Shown here piece by piece: positions 50,444 to 59,589 of a DNA stretch of 64,000 nt. The notes below the pieces were generated by a model. That model was not told the origin of the DNA and searched no databases. It worked only from the letters and a program-made list of their open reading frames with translations. Numbering within the stretch: position 1 is the stretch's first letter; each line of letters starts with the position of its first letter. Source of the stretch: Nocardia rosealba (lineage in GTDB: Bacteria; Actinomycetota; Actinomycetes; Mycobacteriales; Mycobacteriaceae); NCBI RefSeq assembly GCF_020216065.1, contig NZ_JAIWNA010000004.1, forward strand, positions 62,001-126,000, read 5' to 3'. Made by a program: the position numbers and the translations under genes.

Positions 50444-51610
50444 ATGGATGATGAGCGCGTTTTCGGAATGGGCGACGAGCCCCTTGCCGCGCCGACCTGG
50501 CCCGCGCTCACCGAAGACGAATCCTCCTCGGCCGTCGCGGCTACGTGGGGCTTCGGTGGAGCGTCGATCGAATGGCGCAGTGCGCGACCACTTTCCGCGA
50601 CGGTCGGGGTGCGTACCGGCAGTGGGGAGCGATTCGTCGTCAAACGGTTGCCGAGCGCGCTGCGCGACCTGGATGCTCTGGCAGAGGAGCACCGGTTCAT
50701 GGCGCACCTGCGAGCACGCGGGATTCCGGTACCGGAGGTGCGCGCCGTCGCCGGGTCCGCGTTGCGGGTGGCTGGTCGGCGCGACGAGGCCGGAGAGCGC
50801 CGGTTCGGCGGAGAGCTTGATGGCTCCAGGCCTGTACGCGGTGGTTCGGGTGAGTTCGTCTATGAGGTTCATCGGGTGGGGGAGGGAGAGGATCGGTATC
50901 GCGCAGACTTTTCCTGGACACCGTTCCGCGACGTCGAGGATGCCGCCGGAGCAGGCACGATGCTGGCCCGATTGCATTCGGCGGCCGAGGGTTTCGATGC
51001 CCCCGCCCGCCCCTGCCGCCCGTTGCTCGCCACCATGCACAGCGACGTCATCAGCGCCTTCGAATGGCACACCGCCCGTCGGCCCGCCCTCGCAGCCTTC
51101 CTCGCCACCCGCGACTGGCGCACGGAAGTCCCCGACCTCCGCACCGACCTCACCACCGTCGAACCCTTGTGGACGCACGGTGATTGGCACCCGACCAATC
51201 TCCTCTGGCGCAACCACGAGGTGACCTCGGTGATCGATTTCGGCCTATCCGACCGCACCACCGCCGTCTTCGACCTCGCCACCGCCGTGGAACGTACCGC
51301 CGTGGACTGGATCTCCCTCCGAGACGGCGGCCCCGCCAACGTTCGTACAGACCAGATCACGGCCCTGCTCGACGGCTATCAATCCATCCGTCCGCTGAAC
51401 CACGCGGAAAGCCGGCTGTTACCGGATCTCCTCCCGCTGGCCCACATCGGCTACGAACTCTCCGAGATCGACTACTTCCTCACGATTCCCCAGGAACCTC
51501 GCAACGCCGAAATCGCCTACCACAACTGGCTTCTGGGACACCTGCGCTGGTACGAAACACCCGAAGGCCACGACCTCAGAACACTGCTCCACGACCTATC
51601 CGCGCGCTGA
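50444..51610 (+). CDS. Aminoglycoside phosphotransferase-fold kinase
   Basis: 388 aa. APH/choline-kinase fold: RFVVKRLPSAL (Lys), WTHGDWHPTNLLWRN (catalytic loop HGDxHxxN) and VIDFGLSD (metal-binding DFG-like). The N-terminal lobe covers about 20-170. Most chromosomal members phosphorylate unknown small metabolites; antibiotic resistance cannot be inferred. The insert GERRFGGELDGSRPVRGGSG in the N-lobe is unusual. GGAGC precedes the ATG at 50444; 50468 is an alternative. Confidence 0.87.
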   Translation: MDDERVFGMGDEPLAAPTWPALTEDESSSAVAATWGFGGASIEWRSARPLSATVGVRTGSGERFVVKRLPSALRDLDALAEEHRFMAHLRARGIPVPEVRAVAGSALRVAGRRDEAGERRFGGELDGSRPVRGGSGEFVYEVHRVGEGEDRYRADFSWTPFRDVEDAAGAGTMLARLHSAAEGFDAPARPCRPLLATMHSDVISAFEWHTARRPALAAFLATRDWRTEVPDLRTDLTTVEPLWTHGDWHPTNLLWRNHEVTSVIDFGLSDRTTAVFDLATAVERTAVDWISLRDGGPANVRTDQITALLDGYQSIRPLNHAESRLLPDLLPLAHIGYELSEIDYFLTIPQEPRNAEIAYHNWLLGHLRWYETPEGHDLRTLLHDLSAR

Positions 51611-51633
51611 AACCCTTGCCACCTCCCGCGCTG

Positions 51634-51757
51634 CCAGCCACCCCACACCACTCGAGTAGGCCACCTACCGAACACCCAGCCACACGGCACTACTCGAGTC
51701 CGCCATAACCGCACTACCAGCCACACGGCCCACTCGAGTCCGCCATGACCGCACTCC
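51634..51757. repeat. Three direct repeats of about 41 bases
   Basis: Units begin at 51634, 51676 and 51717, each opening CCAGCCAC and carrying an ACTCGAGT core. Units two and three are nearly identical (CGCCAT[A/G]ACCGCACT ends); the first is degenerate. They lie in the 393-base gap between the kinase gene and fadH. Confidence 0.7.
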
Positions 51758-51790
51758 CAACCCCGCACGACCCGACCTCGAGGAGGGTCC

Positions 51791-51825
51791 GCCGCGAAGC
51801 GGCGTAGCGGCCCCTCAGGGGCCGC
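51791..51825. repeat. Double-hairpin intergenic element
   Basis: GCCGC-GAA-GCGGC (51791-51803) is followed by GCGGCCCC-TCA-GGGGCCGC (51807-51825), a perfect palindromic pair flanked by CTCGAG. The tight series of stems looks like a mobile or REP-like intergenic element rather than a simple terminator. Confidence 0.6.
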
Positions 51826-51929
51826 GCTCGAGCGCGCCAGCGCTCCAAAAACACAGCCAGCACCTCCTTGGCGCAATCCAAAAAGAGCCGGCCACCAACC
51901 CCCACGCCACCTCCCCACAAAAGACAACA

Positions 51930-51965
51930 CCCCCACCCACCGGATGCGAGTTCGGTGAATGGGGG
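51930..51965 (-). terminator. Hairpin downstream of fadH
   Basis: CCCCCA (51930-51935) pairs with TGGGGG (51960-51965), with an inner ACCG/CGGT stem, about 40 bases beyond the fadH stop. Confidence 0.55.
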
Positions 51966-52003
51966 CGCTGCGAACGATCGTCCGTCGCGTCGGACGACCG
52001 AGT

Positions 52004-54034
52004 CTAGAGACGGGCAGCCAAACGAGTGCCCTGGTCGATGGCCCGCTTAGCATCGAGCTCAGCAGCCAATTCCGCCCCACCGATGAGATGCAACTCGACC
52101 CCGGCCGCCCGCAACGGTTCCTCGAGCTCACGCACCGATTCCTGCCCGGCACAAACGATCACGTTGTCCACCTCGAGAACCCGCGGATTCTCCCGCTTCT
52201 CCCCGAAGCTGATGTGCAGCCCGGCATCATCGATGCGCTCGTAATTCACCCCACCGATCTGCTCGACACCCTTGGCCTTGAGCGCAGCACGGTGGACCCA
52301 CCCGGACGTCTTGCCGAGATCCTTGCCGAACGGAGTCGACTTGCGTTGCAGCAGAACGACATCGCGGGCGGCGGGGGAGGGGTTGGGCTTCTTGAGCTGG
52401 CCGGGAACCTGCTCGTTGTCGGAGTCGACGCCCCACTCTTCCTTCCACTCGTCGAGCTTGAGCGTGGGATGTCCGTCGACGGTGAGGTATTCGCTCACGT
52501 CGTAGCCGATACCGCCCGCGCCGATCACCGCGACCTTCTTGCCGACCGGCTTCTCCTGCTTCACCAGTTCGGCGTACGACAGGACCATCGGATGGTCGAT
52601 GCCGGGGATGTTGGGGATGCGGGGACGCACGCCGGTGGCCAGGACGACCGAGTCGTAGCCGCCGTCGATGAGTTCGGTTGCATCGACGCGCTTTTCGAGG
52701 TGCAGTCGCACGCCGGTGAGCTCGATCTTGCGGCGGAAGTAGCGGATCGACTCGTCGAACTCTTCCTTGCCGGGGATGCGGCGGGCGATGTCGAACTGGC
52801 CGCCGATCTTGTCGTCGGCTTCGAACAGGTCGACGTGGTGGCCGCGCTCGGCGAGGTTCACCGCGGCCGAGAGGCCTGCGGGGCCCGCGCCGACCACCGC
52901 GATGCGCTTGGTGCGCCGGGTGGGCAGCAGGTTGAGGGTGGTCTCGCTGCCCGCACGCGGGTTCACCAGGCACGACACCTTCTTGTTGCCGAAGGCGTGG
53001 TCGAGGCAGGCCTGGTTGCAGGCGATGCAGGTGTTGATCTCGTCGGCGCGGTCACCGCGTGCCTTGTTCGCCCACTCGGGGTCGGCGAGCAGCGGGCGTG
53101 CGAGTGAGATCAGGGCCGCGTCGCCCCGGGTGAGGATCTCCTCGGCGATCTCGGGCATGTTGATCCGGTTCGACGCGCACACCGGGATGTTCACCTTGCG
53201 GGCGATCTTGGCGGTGAACTCCACGAACGCCCCACGCGGCACCGAAGTGACGATGGTCGGTACCCGCGCCTCGTGCCAGCCGATGTCGGTGTTGAGGATG
53301 TCGACACCGACAGCCTCCAATTCCTGTGCCAGCGCGACGATCTCGTCGAAGGTCTGACCCTTCTCAACGAGCTCGGCCATCGACAACCGGAACACGATGA
53401 TGAAATCGGGGCCTACTTCGGCGCGGATGCGGCGGGCGATCTCCACCGGCAGCCGCCGCCGGTTCTCCGGGGTGCCGCCCCACTTGTCGGTGCGCTTGTT
53501 CACCCGTGGCGCGAGGAACTGGTTGATGAAATACCCTTCACCGCCCATGATCTCGCAACCGTCGTACCCGGCGAACTTGGCCAGCCCGGCGCACCGGGCG
53601 TAGTCGTCGATGGTGCGTTCGATGCCCTTGGCCGACAGTGCGCGCGGCTTGAACGGGTTGATCGCCGACTTGATCGCCGAGGCCGAAACGCTGGTCGGCA
53701 TATAGGAATAGCGACCGGCGTGCAGGATCTGGATGGCGATCTTGCCGCCCTCGTCGTGCACCGCCTTGGTGATGCGCCGGTGCCGGTAGGCCTCGGTCTT
53801 GGTGGTGAGCTTGCCGCCAAACGGGAGGAGCCAGCCGGTGCGGTTGGGTGCGTACCCGCCGGTGATGATGAGCCCGACACCGCCGCGTGCGCGTTCGGCG
53901 AAGTAGGCGGCGAGCTTGTTGGTGTCCCAGGCGCGGTCTTCCAGGCCGGTGTGCATGGAACCCATGACCACCCGGTTACGCAGGGTGGTGTGGCCGAGGT
54001 CGAGGGGCTCGAACAGATGGGGATAGGCAGTCAT
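52004..54034 (-). CDS. fadH: 2,4-dienoyl-CoA reductase (NADPH), FadH type
   Basis: 676 aa. An N-terminal old-yellow-enzyme TIM barrel (about 1-340; HAGRYSYMPTSVSAS, GYDGCEIMGGEGYFINQFL) is followed by the 4Fe-4S cluster motif CIACNQACLDHAFGNKKVSC and FAD/NADPH domains with VVGAGPAGLSAAVNLAERG and VIGAGGIGYDV. It reduces 2,4-dienoyl-CoA during beta-oxidation of unsaturated fatty acids. The ATG overlaps the stop of the upstream padR gene (ATGA), so both are co-transcribed and probably repressed by that PadR. Confidence 0.96.
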   Translation of the reverse strand: MTAYPHLFEPLDLGHTTLRNRVVMGSMHTGLEDRAWDTNKLAAYFAERARGGVGLIITGGYAPNRTGWLLPFGGKLTTKTEAYRHRRITKAVHDEGGKIAIQILHAGRYSYMPTSVSASAIKSAINPFKPRALSAKGIERTIDDYARCAGLAKFAGYDGCEIMGGEGYFINQFLAPRVNKRTDKWGGTPENRRRLPVEIARRIRAEVGPDFIIVFRLSMAELVEKGQTFDEIVALAQELEAVGVDILNTDIGWHEARVPTIVTSVPRGAFVEFTAKIARKVNIPVCASNRINMPEIAEEILTRGDAALISLARPLLADPEWANKARGDRADEINTCIACNQACLDHAFGNKKVSCLVNPRAGSETTLNLLPTRRTKRIAVVGAGPAGLSAAVNLAERGHHVDLFEADDKIGGQFDIARRIPGKEEFDESIRYFRRKIELTGVRLHLEKRVDATELIDGGYDSVVLATGVRPRIPNIPGIDHPMVLSYAELVKQEKPVGKKVAVIGAGGIGYDVSEYLTVDGHPTLKLDEWKEEWGVDSDNEQVPGQLKKPNPSPAARDVVLLQRKSTPFGKDLGKTSGWVHRAALKAKGVEQIGGVNYERIDDAGLHISFGEKRENPRVLEVDNVIVCAGQESVRELEEPLRAAGVELHLIGGAELAAELDAKRAIDQGTRLAARL

Positions 54035-54585
54035 GGGCGATGGTCACCTTTTCGCGGTCGCAGGGCCTGCAGTACTTCGTCGCACCATTCGACGTAACCG
54101 GTCTCCGCGCGGATACCCGCGCGCAGCACCAGGTACTGGTGCAGAGCGGTGCCGGAGAGCTGGTCCGGCGCCGGAAAGAATTTCTTCTCGCTGAGCTGGT
54201 ACTCCTCGAGGCGTTGCGCGTGTTCGGCGCGATGGCGGGCCACCTCGGCGCAGACGGCGTCGATATCGCCGTGCGCGGCGCCACGCACCTTGACGCCGAG
54301 TTCGTCGCGGGTGGGCACCGATTCGGCGGGTTCGGCGATCCAGCGGGCCAGTTCCTCGGCTCCCGCAGGGGCGACCGAGTACACCTTCTTGTCGGGTTTG
54401 CCCTGCTGGGCGACCGATTCCACGGTGACCCAGCAGGCTTCCTCCATCCGCTTGAGCACGCGGTAGATCTGCTGGTGGGTGGCACTCCAGAAGTAGCCGA
54501 TCGACTTGTCGAACCGGCGGGCCAATTCATAGCCGGAGCCTGCTCGCTCGCTCAGCGAGACCAGGAGCGCGTGCTCGAGTGCCAT
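54031..54585 (-). CDS. PadR-family regulator upstream of fadH
   Basis: 184 aa. PadR winged helix (LEHALLVSLSERAGSGYELA, then WSATHQQIYRVLKRMEEACW) and a C-terminal AphA-like helical domain (about 95-175). It is translationally coupled to fadH and probably senses an acyl-CoA-related or aromatic signal. Dyads upstream (54590-54640) may be its operator. The ATG at 54585 is chosen because family proteins begin MALEHALLV. Confidence 0.9.
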   Translation of the reverse strand: MALEHALLVSLSERAGSGYELARRFDKSIGYFWSATHQQIYRVLKRMEEACWVTVESVAQQGKPDKKVYSVAPAGAEELARWIAEPAESVPTRDELGVKVRGAAHGDIDAVCAEVARHRAEHAQRLEEYQLSEKKFFPAPDQLSGTALHQYLVLRAGIRAETGYVEWCDEVLQALRPRKGDHRP

Positions 54586-54592
54586 GCGACGA

Positions 54593-54637
54593 GGATATGC
54601 GCAACCAACGGTTCTATGCAACCAGGTTCATATGGAT
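54593..54637. promoter_or_regulatory. Candidate PadR operator upstream of padR-fadH
   Basis: An inner inverted repeat GGTT-CTATGC-AACC (54610-54623) is flanked by GCAACC on the left and GGTTCATA on the right, with the outer arms ATATGCGCAACC and GGTTCATAT also mirroring each other. It sits 10-50 bases before the padR ATG. Confidence 0.5.
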
Positions 54638-54698
54638 TGACGGCGTGGCGGATCATCGATGCCCTGCCGGGCGCCGAACACGCCGTTACGCTCGGTGC

Positions 54699-56039
54699 AT
54701 GACCGAGGTGAGCGCGTCCGCGACCATCGGCGAGGCGGCTGGACGCGGACAGGTGATGGCGTGGGGATTGTGGGACTGGGGGTCCTCGGCGTTCCAGGCC
54801 GTGACGCTCACCTTCGTGTTCTCGGTGTATCTCACCGACAAGGTCGGCAAGGATCTGCCGGGAACGATCTCCGCGAGTGCGTGGCTCGGTTGGGCGCTGG
54901 CGGGTGCGGGTCTGGTGGTCGCGCTGACGGCACCGGTGTGCGGGCAGTACTTCGACGCGGTCGGCTCCCGCAAGCGCGCGCTGGCCACGCTGACCGCGCT
55001 CACCGTCGGTGCGATGGCGCTGATGTTCTTCGTCCACGCCGACTACCGCGACCTGTGGCTCGGTCTCGCGCTGCTCGGTTTCGCCTCGGCCACCTTCGAA
55101 TTGGCGACGGTGCCCTACAACGCGATGATGCGCCAGGTGTCGACGCCGACGACGGTCGGCCGGGTGTCCGGATTCGGTTGGGCGATGGGCTATTTCGGTG
55201 GCATCGTGCTGCTGCTCGCCTGCTACGCGGGTTTCCTCGCCGGTGACGGTGACCGCCGTGGCCTGCTCGACATGCCGACCGATCAGGGCCTCAATGTGCG
55301 CCTGGTGATCGTGCTCGCCGCCGTCTGGTTCACGGTGTTCGCGCTGCCGGTGCTGTTCACCGTGCCCGAACTGCCACGCACCGGTGCCGATCCCGGCGCC
55401 GACCGCGTCGGATTCCTCGGCTCCTACCGGGTGCTGTGGCGTGACGTGCGCGACCTGTGGCGCACCGACCGGCACACCGTGTGGTTCCTGCTGGCCAGCG
55501 CGATCTTCCGCGACGGGCTGGCCGGGGTTTTCACTTTCGGCGCGGTGCTGGCGGTGGGCGTGTACGGCTTCGCTGATGCTGATGTGCTGCTGTTCGGGGT
55601 GGCCGCGAACGTGGTGGCCGGTGCGGCGGCGATCGCGGCGGGCCGCTTCGACGACCGGCTCGGACCCAAGCGTGTGATCGTCGGCTCACTGATCGGGATG
55701 ATCGTCTGCGGCACGGTGTTGCTGGTGGTGACCGGTTCGCTGATGTTCTGGATCTTCGGTCTGGCCCTGACGGTCTTCGTCGGCCCCGCCCAGGCCTCGG
55801 CCCGATCGTTCCTCGCCCGCCTCGCCCCGCCGGGCCGCGAGGGTCAGCTGTTCGGCCTGTACACCACCACCGGCCGCGCCGTCTCGTTCCTGGCACCTGC
55901 CCTGTTCGGCCTGTTCGCCTGGGCCTTCCACAACGACCGCGCCGGAATCATCGGCCTACTCGTCGTATTAACCGTCGGCCTACTCGTGCTACTTCCGGTC
56001 CGTGCACCGAACACCGTCCAGGACGCCAAACCTGTGTAG
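54699..56039 (+). CDS. MFS transporter, UMF1/Atg22-like
   Basis: 446 aa, twelve predicted helices. Features of the UMF1 group: MAWGLWDWGSSAFQAVTLTF, VPYNAMMRQVSTPTTVGRVS and FGWAMGYFGGIVLLLACYAG. In fungi Atg22 exports vacuolar amino acids; the bacterial substrate is unknown. The start at 54699 (MTEVSASATIGE) lacks a good ribosome site. It is divergent from padR-fadH at a distance of 113 bases. Confidence 0.88.
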   Translation: MTEVSASATIGEAAGRGQVMAWGLWDWGSSAFQAVTLTFVFSVYLTDKVGKDLPGTISASAWLGWALAGAGLVVALTAPVCGQYFDAVGSRKRALATLTALTVGAMALMFFVHADYRDLWLGLALLGFASATFELATVPYNAMMRQVSTPTTVGRVSGFGWAMGYFGGIVLLLACYAGFLAGDGDRRGLLDMPTDQGLNVRLVIVLAAVWFTVFALPVLFTVPELPRTGADPGADRVGFLGSYRVLWRDVRDLWRTDRHTVWFLLASAIFRDGLAGVFTFGAVLAVGVYGFADADVLLFGVAANVVAGAAAIAAGRFDDRLGPKRVIVGSLIGMIVCGTVLLVVTGSLMFWIFGLALTVFVGPAQASARSFLARLAPPGREGQLFGLYTTTGRAVSFLAPALFGLFAWAFHNDRAGIIGLLVVLTVGLLVLLPVRAPNTVQDAKPV

Positions 56040-56198
56040 CGTCACCGATTTCCCCCGTTCCAATTTGTGAACATCTGTACTCCCAACCGGTTCAACCGCA
56101 AATCCGCAAGAACATGGGTAACTCACCGGGTACGAACAAACGCAACCACGAACCTGTGTCTGGCCGCCGACCCAAGTCCCCCGCACCTGAGTCTGGCC

Positions 56199-56849
56199 TT
56201 AATTTTCGGGGAGGCGGGTTTGCCATGCGGCGATACCCAAGGCGATCAAGCGCATCTGCATCACCGTGCGCTCCACGACCGCCGCCTCCTCGCGCGGCGT
56301 CGCCGACACGAAGGAACCGATGCCGTCGGTGACAGTGCTGACCAGCAGATCCGCGGCGATCTCGAGTTCCGTTGTGCTCCACGAGTCGAGCGCGCGCAAC
56401 CTCGACAGGTCGGCGACGATCTCGCGCACGATCAGCTGCATCTCCATCGCGATGGCCTGACGCAGTGGTGCCGAACCGCCGTGCCGTTCGCGCAGGAGGA
56501 ATCCGAACAGTGCGCGCTTGGCGGCGACCTGGTCGAAGACGAACCGCACGGTGTCGGCGAGGTGGGCGTCGGGCTTGCGCCTGACCTCGCGCAATGCCAG
56601 CCGTAGCGCGGTGACACCCTCGTCGACGAGGGTGGCGCCCAGATCGTCCAGCGACGCGAAGTGGCGGTAGAACGCCGTCGGCACGATTCCGGCCGAGCGT
56701 GCGACCTCGCGCAGGCTCAGTGCGGCGAACCCGCGCTCCGCGGCCAGGGCCAGCGTGCCGTCGAGGAGAGCCGCCCGAGTGTGCGCTTTGCGCTCATTCC
56801 GGGTTCCTGCCTGCTCAGTCACATCGGTGAGCATACATCCGTTCACCAT
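56199..56849 (-). CDS. TetR-family regulator divergent from the desaturase operon
   Basis: 216 aa. HTH: FAALSLREVARSAGIVPTAF then YRHFASLDDLGATLVDEGVT; the C-terminal helical domain (about 75-210) includes RFVFDQVAAKRALFGFLLRE. The layout resembles DesT/FabR-type TetR proteins that sense the acyl-CoA saturation ratio. It faces the reductase-desA3 operon, with a dyad in between, so it probably controls unsaturated fatty acid synthesis. AAGGAAG precedes the ATG at 56849; a shorter start exists at 56834. Confidence 0.87.
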   Translation of the reverse strand: MVNGCMLTDVTEQAGTRNERKAHTRAALLDGTLALAAERGFAALSLREVARSAGIVPTAFYRHFASLDDLGATLVDEGVTALRLALREVRRKPDAHLADTVRFVFDQVAAKRALFGFLLRERHGGSAPLRQAIAMEMQLIVREIVADLSRLRALDSWSTTELEIAADLLVSTVTDGIGSFVSATPREEAAVVERTVMQMRLIALGIAAWQTRLPEN

Positions 56850-56927
56850 AGTCGCTTCCTTGGAAATGTAGTCCGGCTCACATCGCTGCCGGTTGACAGT
56901 AGGCCGGGTTCATCCGGCACACTGGTG

Positions 56928-56945
56928 AGTGTACAGGCGTGCACT
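56928..56945. promoter_or_regulatory. Candidate operator of the desaturase operon
   Basis: AGTGTAC-AGGC-GTGCACT is a near-perfect dyad (one mismatch) 50 bases upstream of the reductase ATG and 79 bases from the tetR start. Size and spacing fit a TetR/DesT-type site. Confidence 0.6.
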
Positions 56946-56994
56946 GAAATTTTCGCCAGCACGTCCACGGAACATCCGCAGAGGGGCAACACAC

Positions 56995-58086
56995 ATGGTG
57001 GGACTGATCGACCTGGTGCAGACGTTGACGACGCCGCATCCGCTGGACCGGTACCTCGAACTCGTCAGCCCGGCGCTGACCGCGCGGGAACTGCGTGCCG
57101 AGGTCACCCATGTATCTCGCGCGGTGCCCGGCTCGGTGACGCTGACCCTGCGTACATCGCGCCGCTGGCGTGGACACAAGGCCGGGCAGTACATCCAGAT
57201 CGGGGTGCTGATCGACGGCGTGCGCCACGTCCGCTGCTATTCGCCCATCGACCCCGAGGGCGGCAGCGACCGTTTCCTGCAGCTCACCGTCAAGGCACAC
57301 CCCGGCGGGCTGGTCTCCAACTACCTACACGATCACGCCGAACCGGGCATGGTCGTCAACCTCGAGCCGGCGAGCGGCGTATTCGCGCTGCCCGAGCAGC
57401 GGCCCGCGAAGGTGCTGCTCATCAGTGGCGGCAGCGGCATCACTCCGGTGCTGTCGATGCTGCGCACCCTCGACGCCGAGGCATACACCGGTGAGGTCAC
57501 CTTCCTGCACTACGCGCGTCAGCCAGAGATGATTCCGCACCGCGCGGAGCTGGCCGCGATCGCCAACCGGCGTCCCAACTTCCGGGTGGAATACCGCTTC
57601 CCGGTGGAGCCGGGCACGGTCGTCAACGGTGAGACCTCCACCGGCAGCGGCTTTTTCGACTACGACGAGCTCGAGCGCGTGGCGCCCTGGTTCGCCGACG
57701 CGCAGACCTTCGTGTGCGGCCCGCCGCCACTGATGAACGCCGTGAAGAACATCTTCGAGGCCGAGGGTCTCGCCGATCGGGTGCACAGCGAGGAGTTCAC
57801 CCTCACCACCGTTCCGCTCGACCCGTCCGAGGCCACCGGCACCGTCACCTTCTCCGGCAGCGATGTCGCCGCCGAGAACAACGGTTCCTCGCTGCTCGAA
57901 CAGGCCGAATCGGCCGGGCTCACCCCGGAATACGGCTGCCGCATGGGGATCTGCTTCTCCTGCACCGCGACCAAGGTGTCCGGCTGCACCCGCAACCTGC
58001 GCACCGGCGAACTCGACGCCGACCCCGACAAGCAGATCCAGATCTGCGTGAACGCACCCGTCGGCGACGTCGACATCGCCCTCTAG
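56995..58086 (+). CDS. Flavodoxin/ferredoxin reductase-type electron donor for DesA3
   Basis: 363 aa. Three modules: FAD domain (about 45-150; RCYSPIDPEGG), NAD(P) domain (about 155-265; LLISGGSGITPVLSMLR, TFVCGPPPLMNAV) and a C-terminal plant-type 2Fe-2S domain (YGCRMGICFSC followed by SGC). It passes electrons from NADPH to the desaturase. The mycobacterial counterpart (Rv3230c type) lies in the same operon as desA3. ATG at 56995 after AGAGGGG. Confidence 0.93.
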   Translation: MVGLIDLVQTLTTPHPLDRYLELVSPALTARELRAEVTHVSRAVPGSVTLTLRTSRRWRGHKAGQYIQIGVLIDGVRHVRCYSPIDPEGGSDRFLQLTVKAHPGGLVSNYLHDHAEPGMVVNLEPASGVFALPEQRPAKVLLISGGSGITPVLSMLRTLDAEAYTGEVTFLHYARQPEMIPHRAELAAIANRRPNFRVEYRFPVEPGTVVNGETSTGSGFFDYDELERVAPWFADAQTFVCGPPPLMNAVKNIFEAEGLADRVHSEEFTLTTVPLDPSEATGTVTFSGSDVAAENNGSSLLEQAESAGLTPEYGCRMGICFSCTATKVSGCTRNLRTGELDADPDKQIQICVNAPVGDVDIAL

Positions 58087-58126
58087 TCAACCGATTACCG
58101 CGAAACAACCCAGGGGAGATACTGCT

Positions 58127-59275
58127 ATGACGATCCTCACCGAAACCGCAGACGGCCCGGTCATCCTGACCCCCGACCAGGTCGAAGAGCTCGGCAAGGC
58201 GCTCGACGACCTGCGTGCCCGCGTCGTCGCCGACCTCGGCGAACGCGACCGCGAATACATCTACAAGATCATCAAGACCCAGCGTGGTCTCGAGGTGGCA
58301 GGCCGCGGCCTGATGTACCTCGGCTTCCTCCCGCCGTTCTGGCTGGCCGGCGTCGCCGCGCTCGGCGCGTCGAAGATTCTCGACAACATGGAAATCGGCC
58401 ACAACGTGATGCACGGCCAGTACGACTGGATGCGTGAGCGCGGCGTGAACTCCCGCGAATTCGACTGGGACACCGTGTGCCCGGCCGATCAGTGGAAGCA
58501 CTCGCACAATTACATGCACCACACCTACACCAACATCCACGACATGGACCGCGACATCGGTTACGGCATCCTGCGTATCGACGAGGGCCAGAAGTGGAAC
58601 CCCTACTACCTGGGTAACCCCGTCTACGCCTTCCTGCTGATGGTGCTGTTCGAGTGGGGCGTGATGGTGCACGACCTCGAGGCCGACAACATCATCAAGG
58701 GCAAGCGCAAGTGGTCGGACCTCAAGCCGCTGCTCAAGGGGCAGTTCAAGAAGGCGGGCAGGCAGGTCCTCAAGGACTACGTGGTGTTCCCGGCGCTGAC
58801 CGGCCCGCTGTTCCTGCACACCCTGGCGGGCAACGCGGCCGCGAACCTGATGCGCAACCTGTGGACCTTCTCCATCATCTTCTGCGGTCACTTCCCGGCG
58901 GGCGTGCAGACGTTCACCAAGGAGGAGACCGCGGAGGAAACCCGTGGTGAGTGGTACGTGCGCCAGATGCTCGGCTCGGCCAACATCAACGGCTCGCGAC
59001 TGTTCCACATCATGTCGGGCAACCTCTCGCACCAGATCGAGCACCACCTGTTCCCGGATATCCCGGCCAACCGGTACCCGGAAATGGCGCCCGAGGTGAA
59101 GGCGCTGTGCGAGAAGTACGGTCTGCCCTACAACACCGGCCGTTTCTCCAAGCAGATCGGCTCGGTGTGGGTCAAGATCTTCCAGCTCGCGCTGCCCGAC
59201 AACATCATCAAGAGGGCGCCCAAGCCCGGTGTTATCGTTATGCGTAATCGGAAGGCAACCGAAGTGGGCGTGTAA
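58127..59275 (+). CDS. desA3: Membrane stearoyl-CoA delta-9 desaturase, DesA3 type
   Basis: 382 aa. Three His boxes of membrane di-iron desaturases: HNVMH (about 92), HNYMHH (about 126) and HQIEHH (about 302), with hydrophobic stretches at about 65-85, 165-180 and 215-250. It introduces the cis-9 double bond in acyl-CoA, giving oleate for phospholipids, using the reductase encoded 40 bases upstream. The stop overlaps the ATG of the next gene by one base (TAATG). Regulation is probably by the divergent TetR. Confidence 0.95.
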   Translation: MTILTETADGPVILTPDQVEELGKALDDLRARVVADLGERDREYIYKIIKTQRGLEVAGRGLMYLGFLPPFWLAGVAALGASKILDNMEIGHNVMHGQYDWMRERGVNSREFDWDTVCPADQWKHSHNYMHHTYTNIHDMDRDIGYGILRIDEGQKWNPYYLGNPVYAFLLMVLFEWGVMVHDLEADNIIKGKRKWSDLKPLLKGQFKKAGRQVLKDYVVFPALTGPLFLHTLAGNAAANLMRNLWTFSIIFCGHFPAGVQTFTKEETAEETRGEWYVRQMLGSANINGSRLFHIMSGNLSHQIEHHLFPDIPANRYPEMAPEVKALCEKYGLPYNTGRFSKQIGSVWVKIFQLALPDNIIKRAPKPGVIVMRNRKATEVGV

Positions 59276-59589
59276 TGGTCGGCAAATTCGAAACCAACAA
59301 GGATCTCGTCCAGGAATTGACGACCTCCGGTGCGCAGCGGGTGGGCAATATCGCCGCACTCATCACCGGGACCGTCGCGGGAGTGGCTCGGGAGATCGGT
59401 GAGTTCATCACCGACGCGATCGAGATGAAGGAAGCGGCCGCCGCGGCTCGTCGTGACGCGGCCGCGGCCGAACCGGCCTCCGACGCCACCGACGACGAGG
59501 TGCGGGCGCCCGAGCAGCCCGTCACCGAGGCCGAGATCGTCGACGAGGCCGAGGTGGTCTCGCCGAAGCCGGTTCCCGAACAGCACTGA
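59275..59589 (+). CDS. Small protein, third gene of the desaturase operon
   Basis: 104 aa, soluble. An amphipathic N-terminal half (LTTSGAQRVGNIAALITGTV, AGVAREIGEFITDAIEMKEA) could lie on the membrane, followed by an Ala/Glu/Pro-rich acidic tail. No known domain. Its ATG shares a base with the desA3 stop, so it is coupled to the desaturase; it may be an accessory or stabilising factor. Its stop abuts that of the convergent DUF4254 gene. Confidence 0.75.
   Translation: MVGKFETNKDLVQELTTSGAQRVGNIAALITGTVAGVAREIGEFITDAIEMKEAAAAARRDAAAAEPASDATDDEVRAPEQPVTEAEIVDEAEVVSPKPVPEQH

Noticed and set aside
51601..52000. CRISPR array in the repeat region after the kinase gene
   Set aside because: There are only three direct repeats of 41-42 bases set end to end without unique spacers, and no cas genes nearby.
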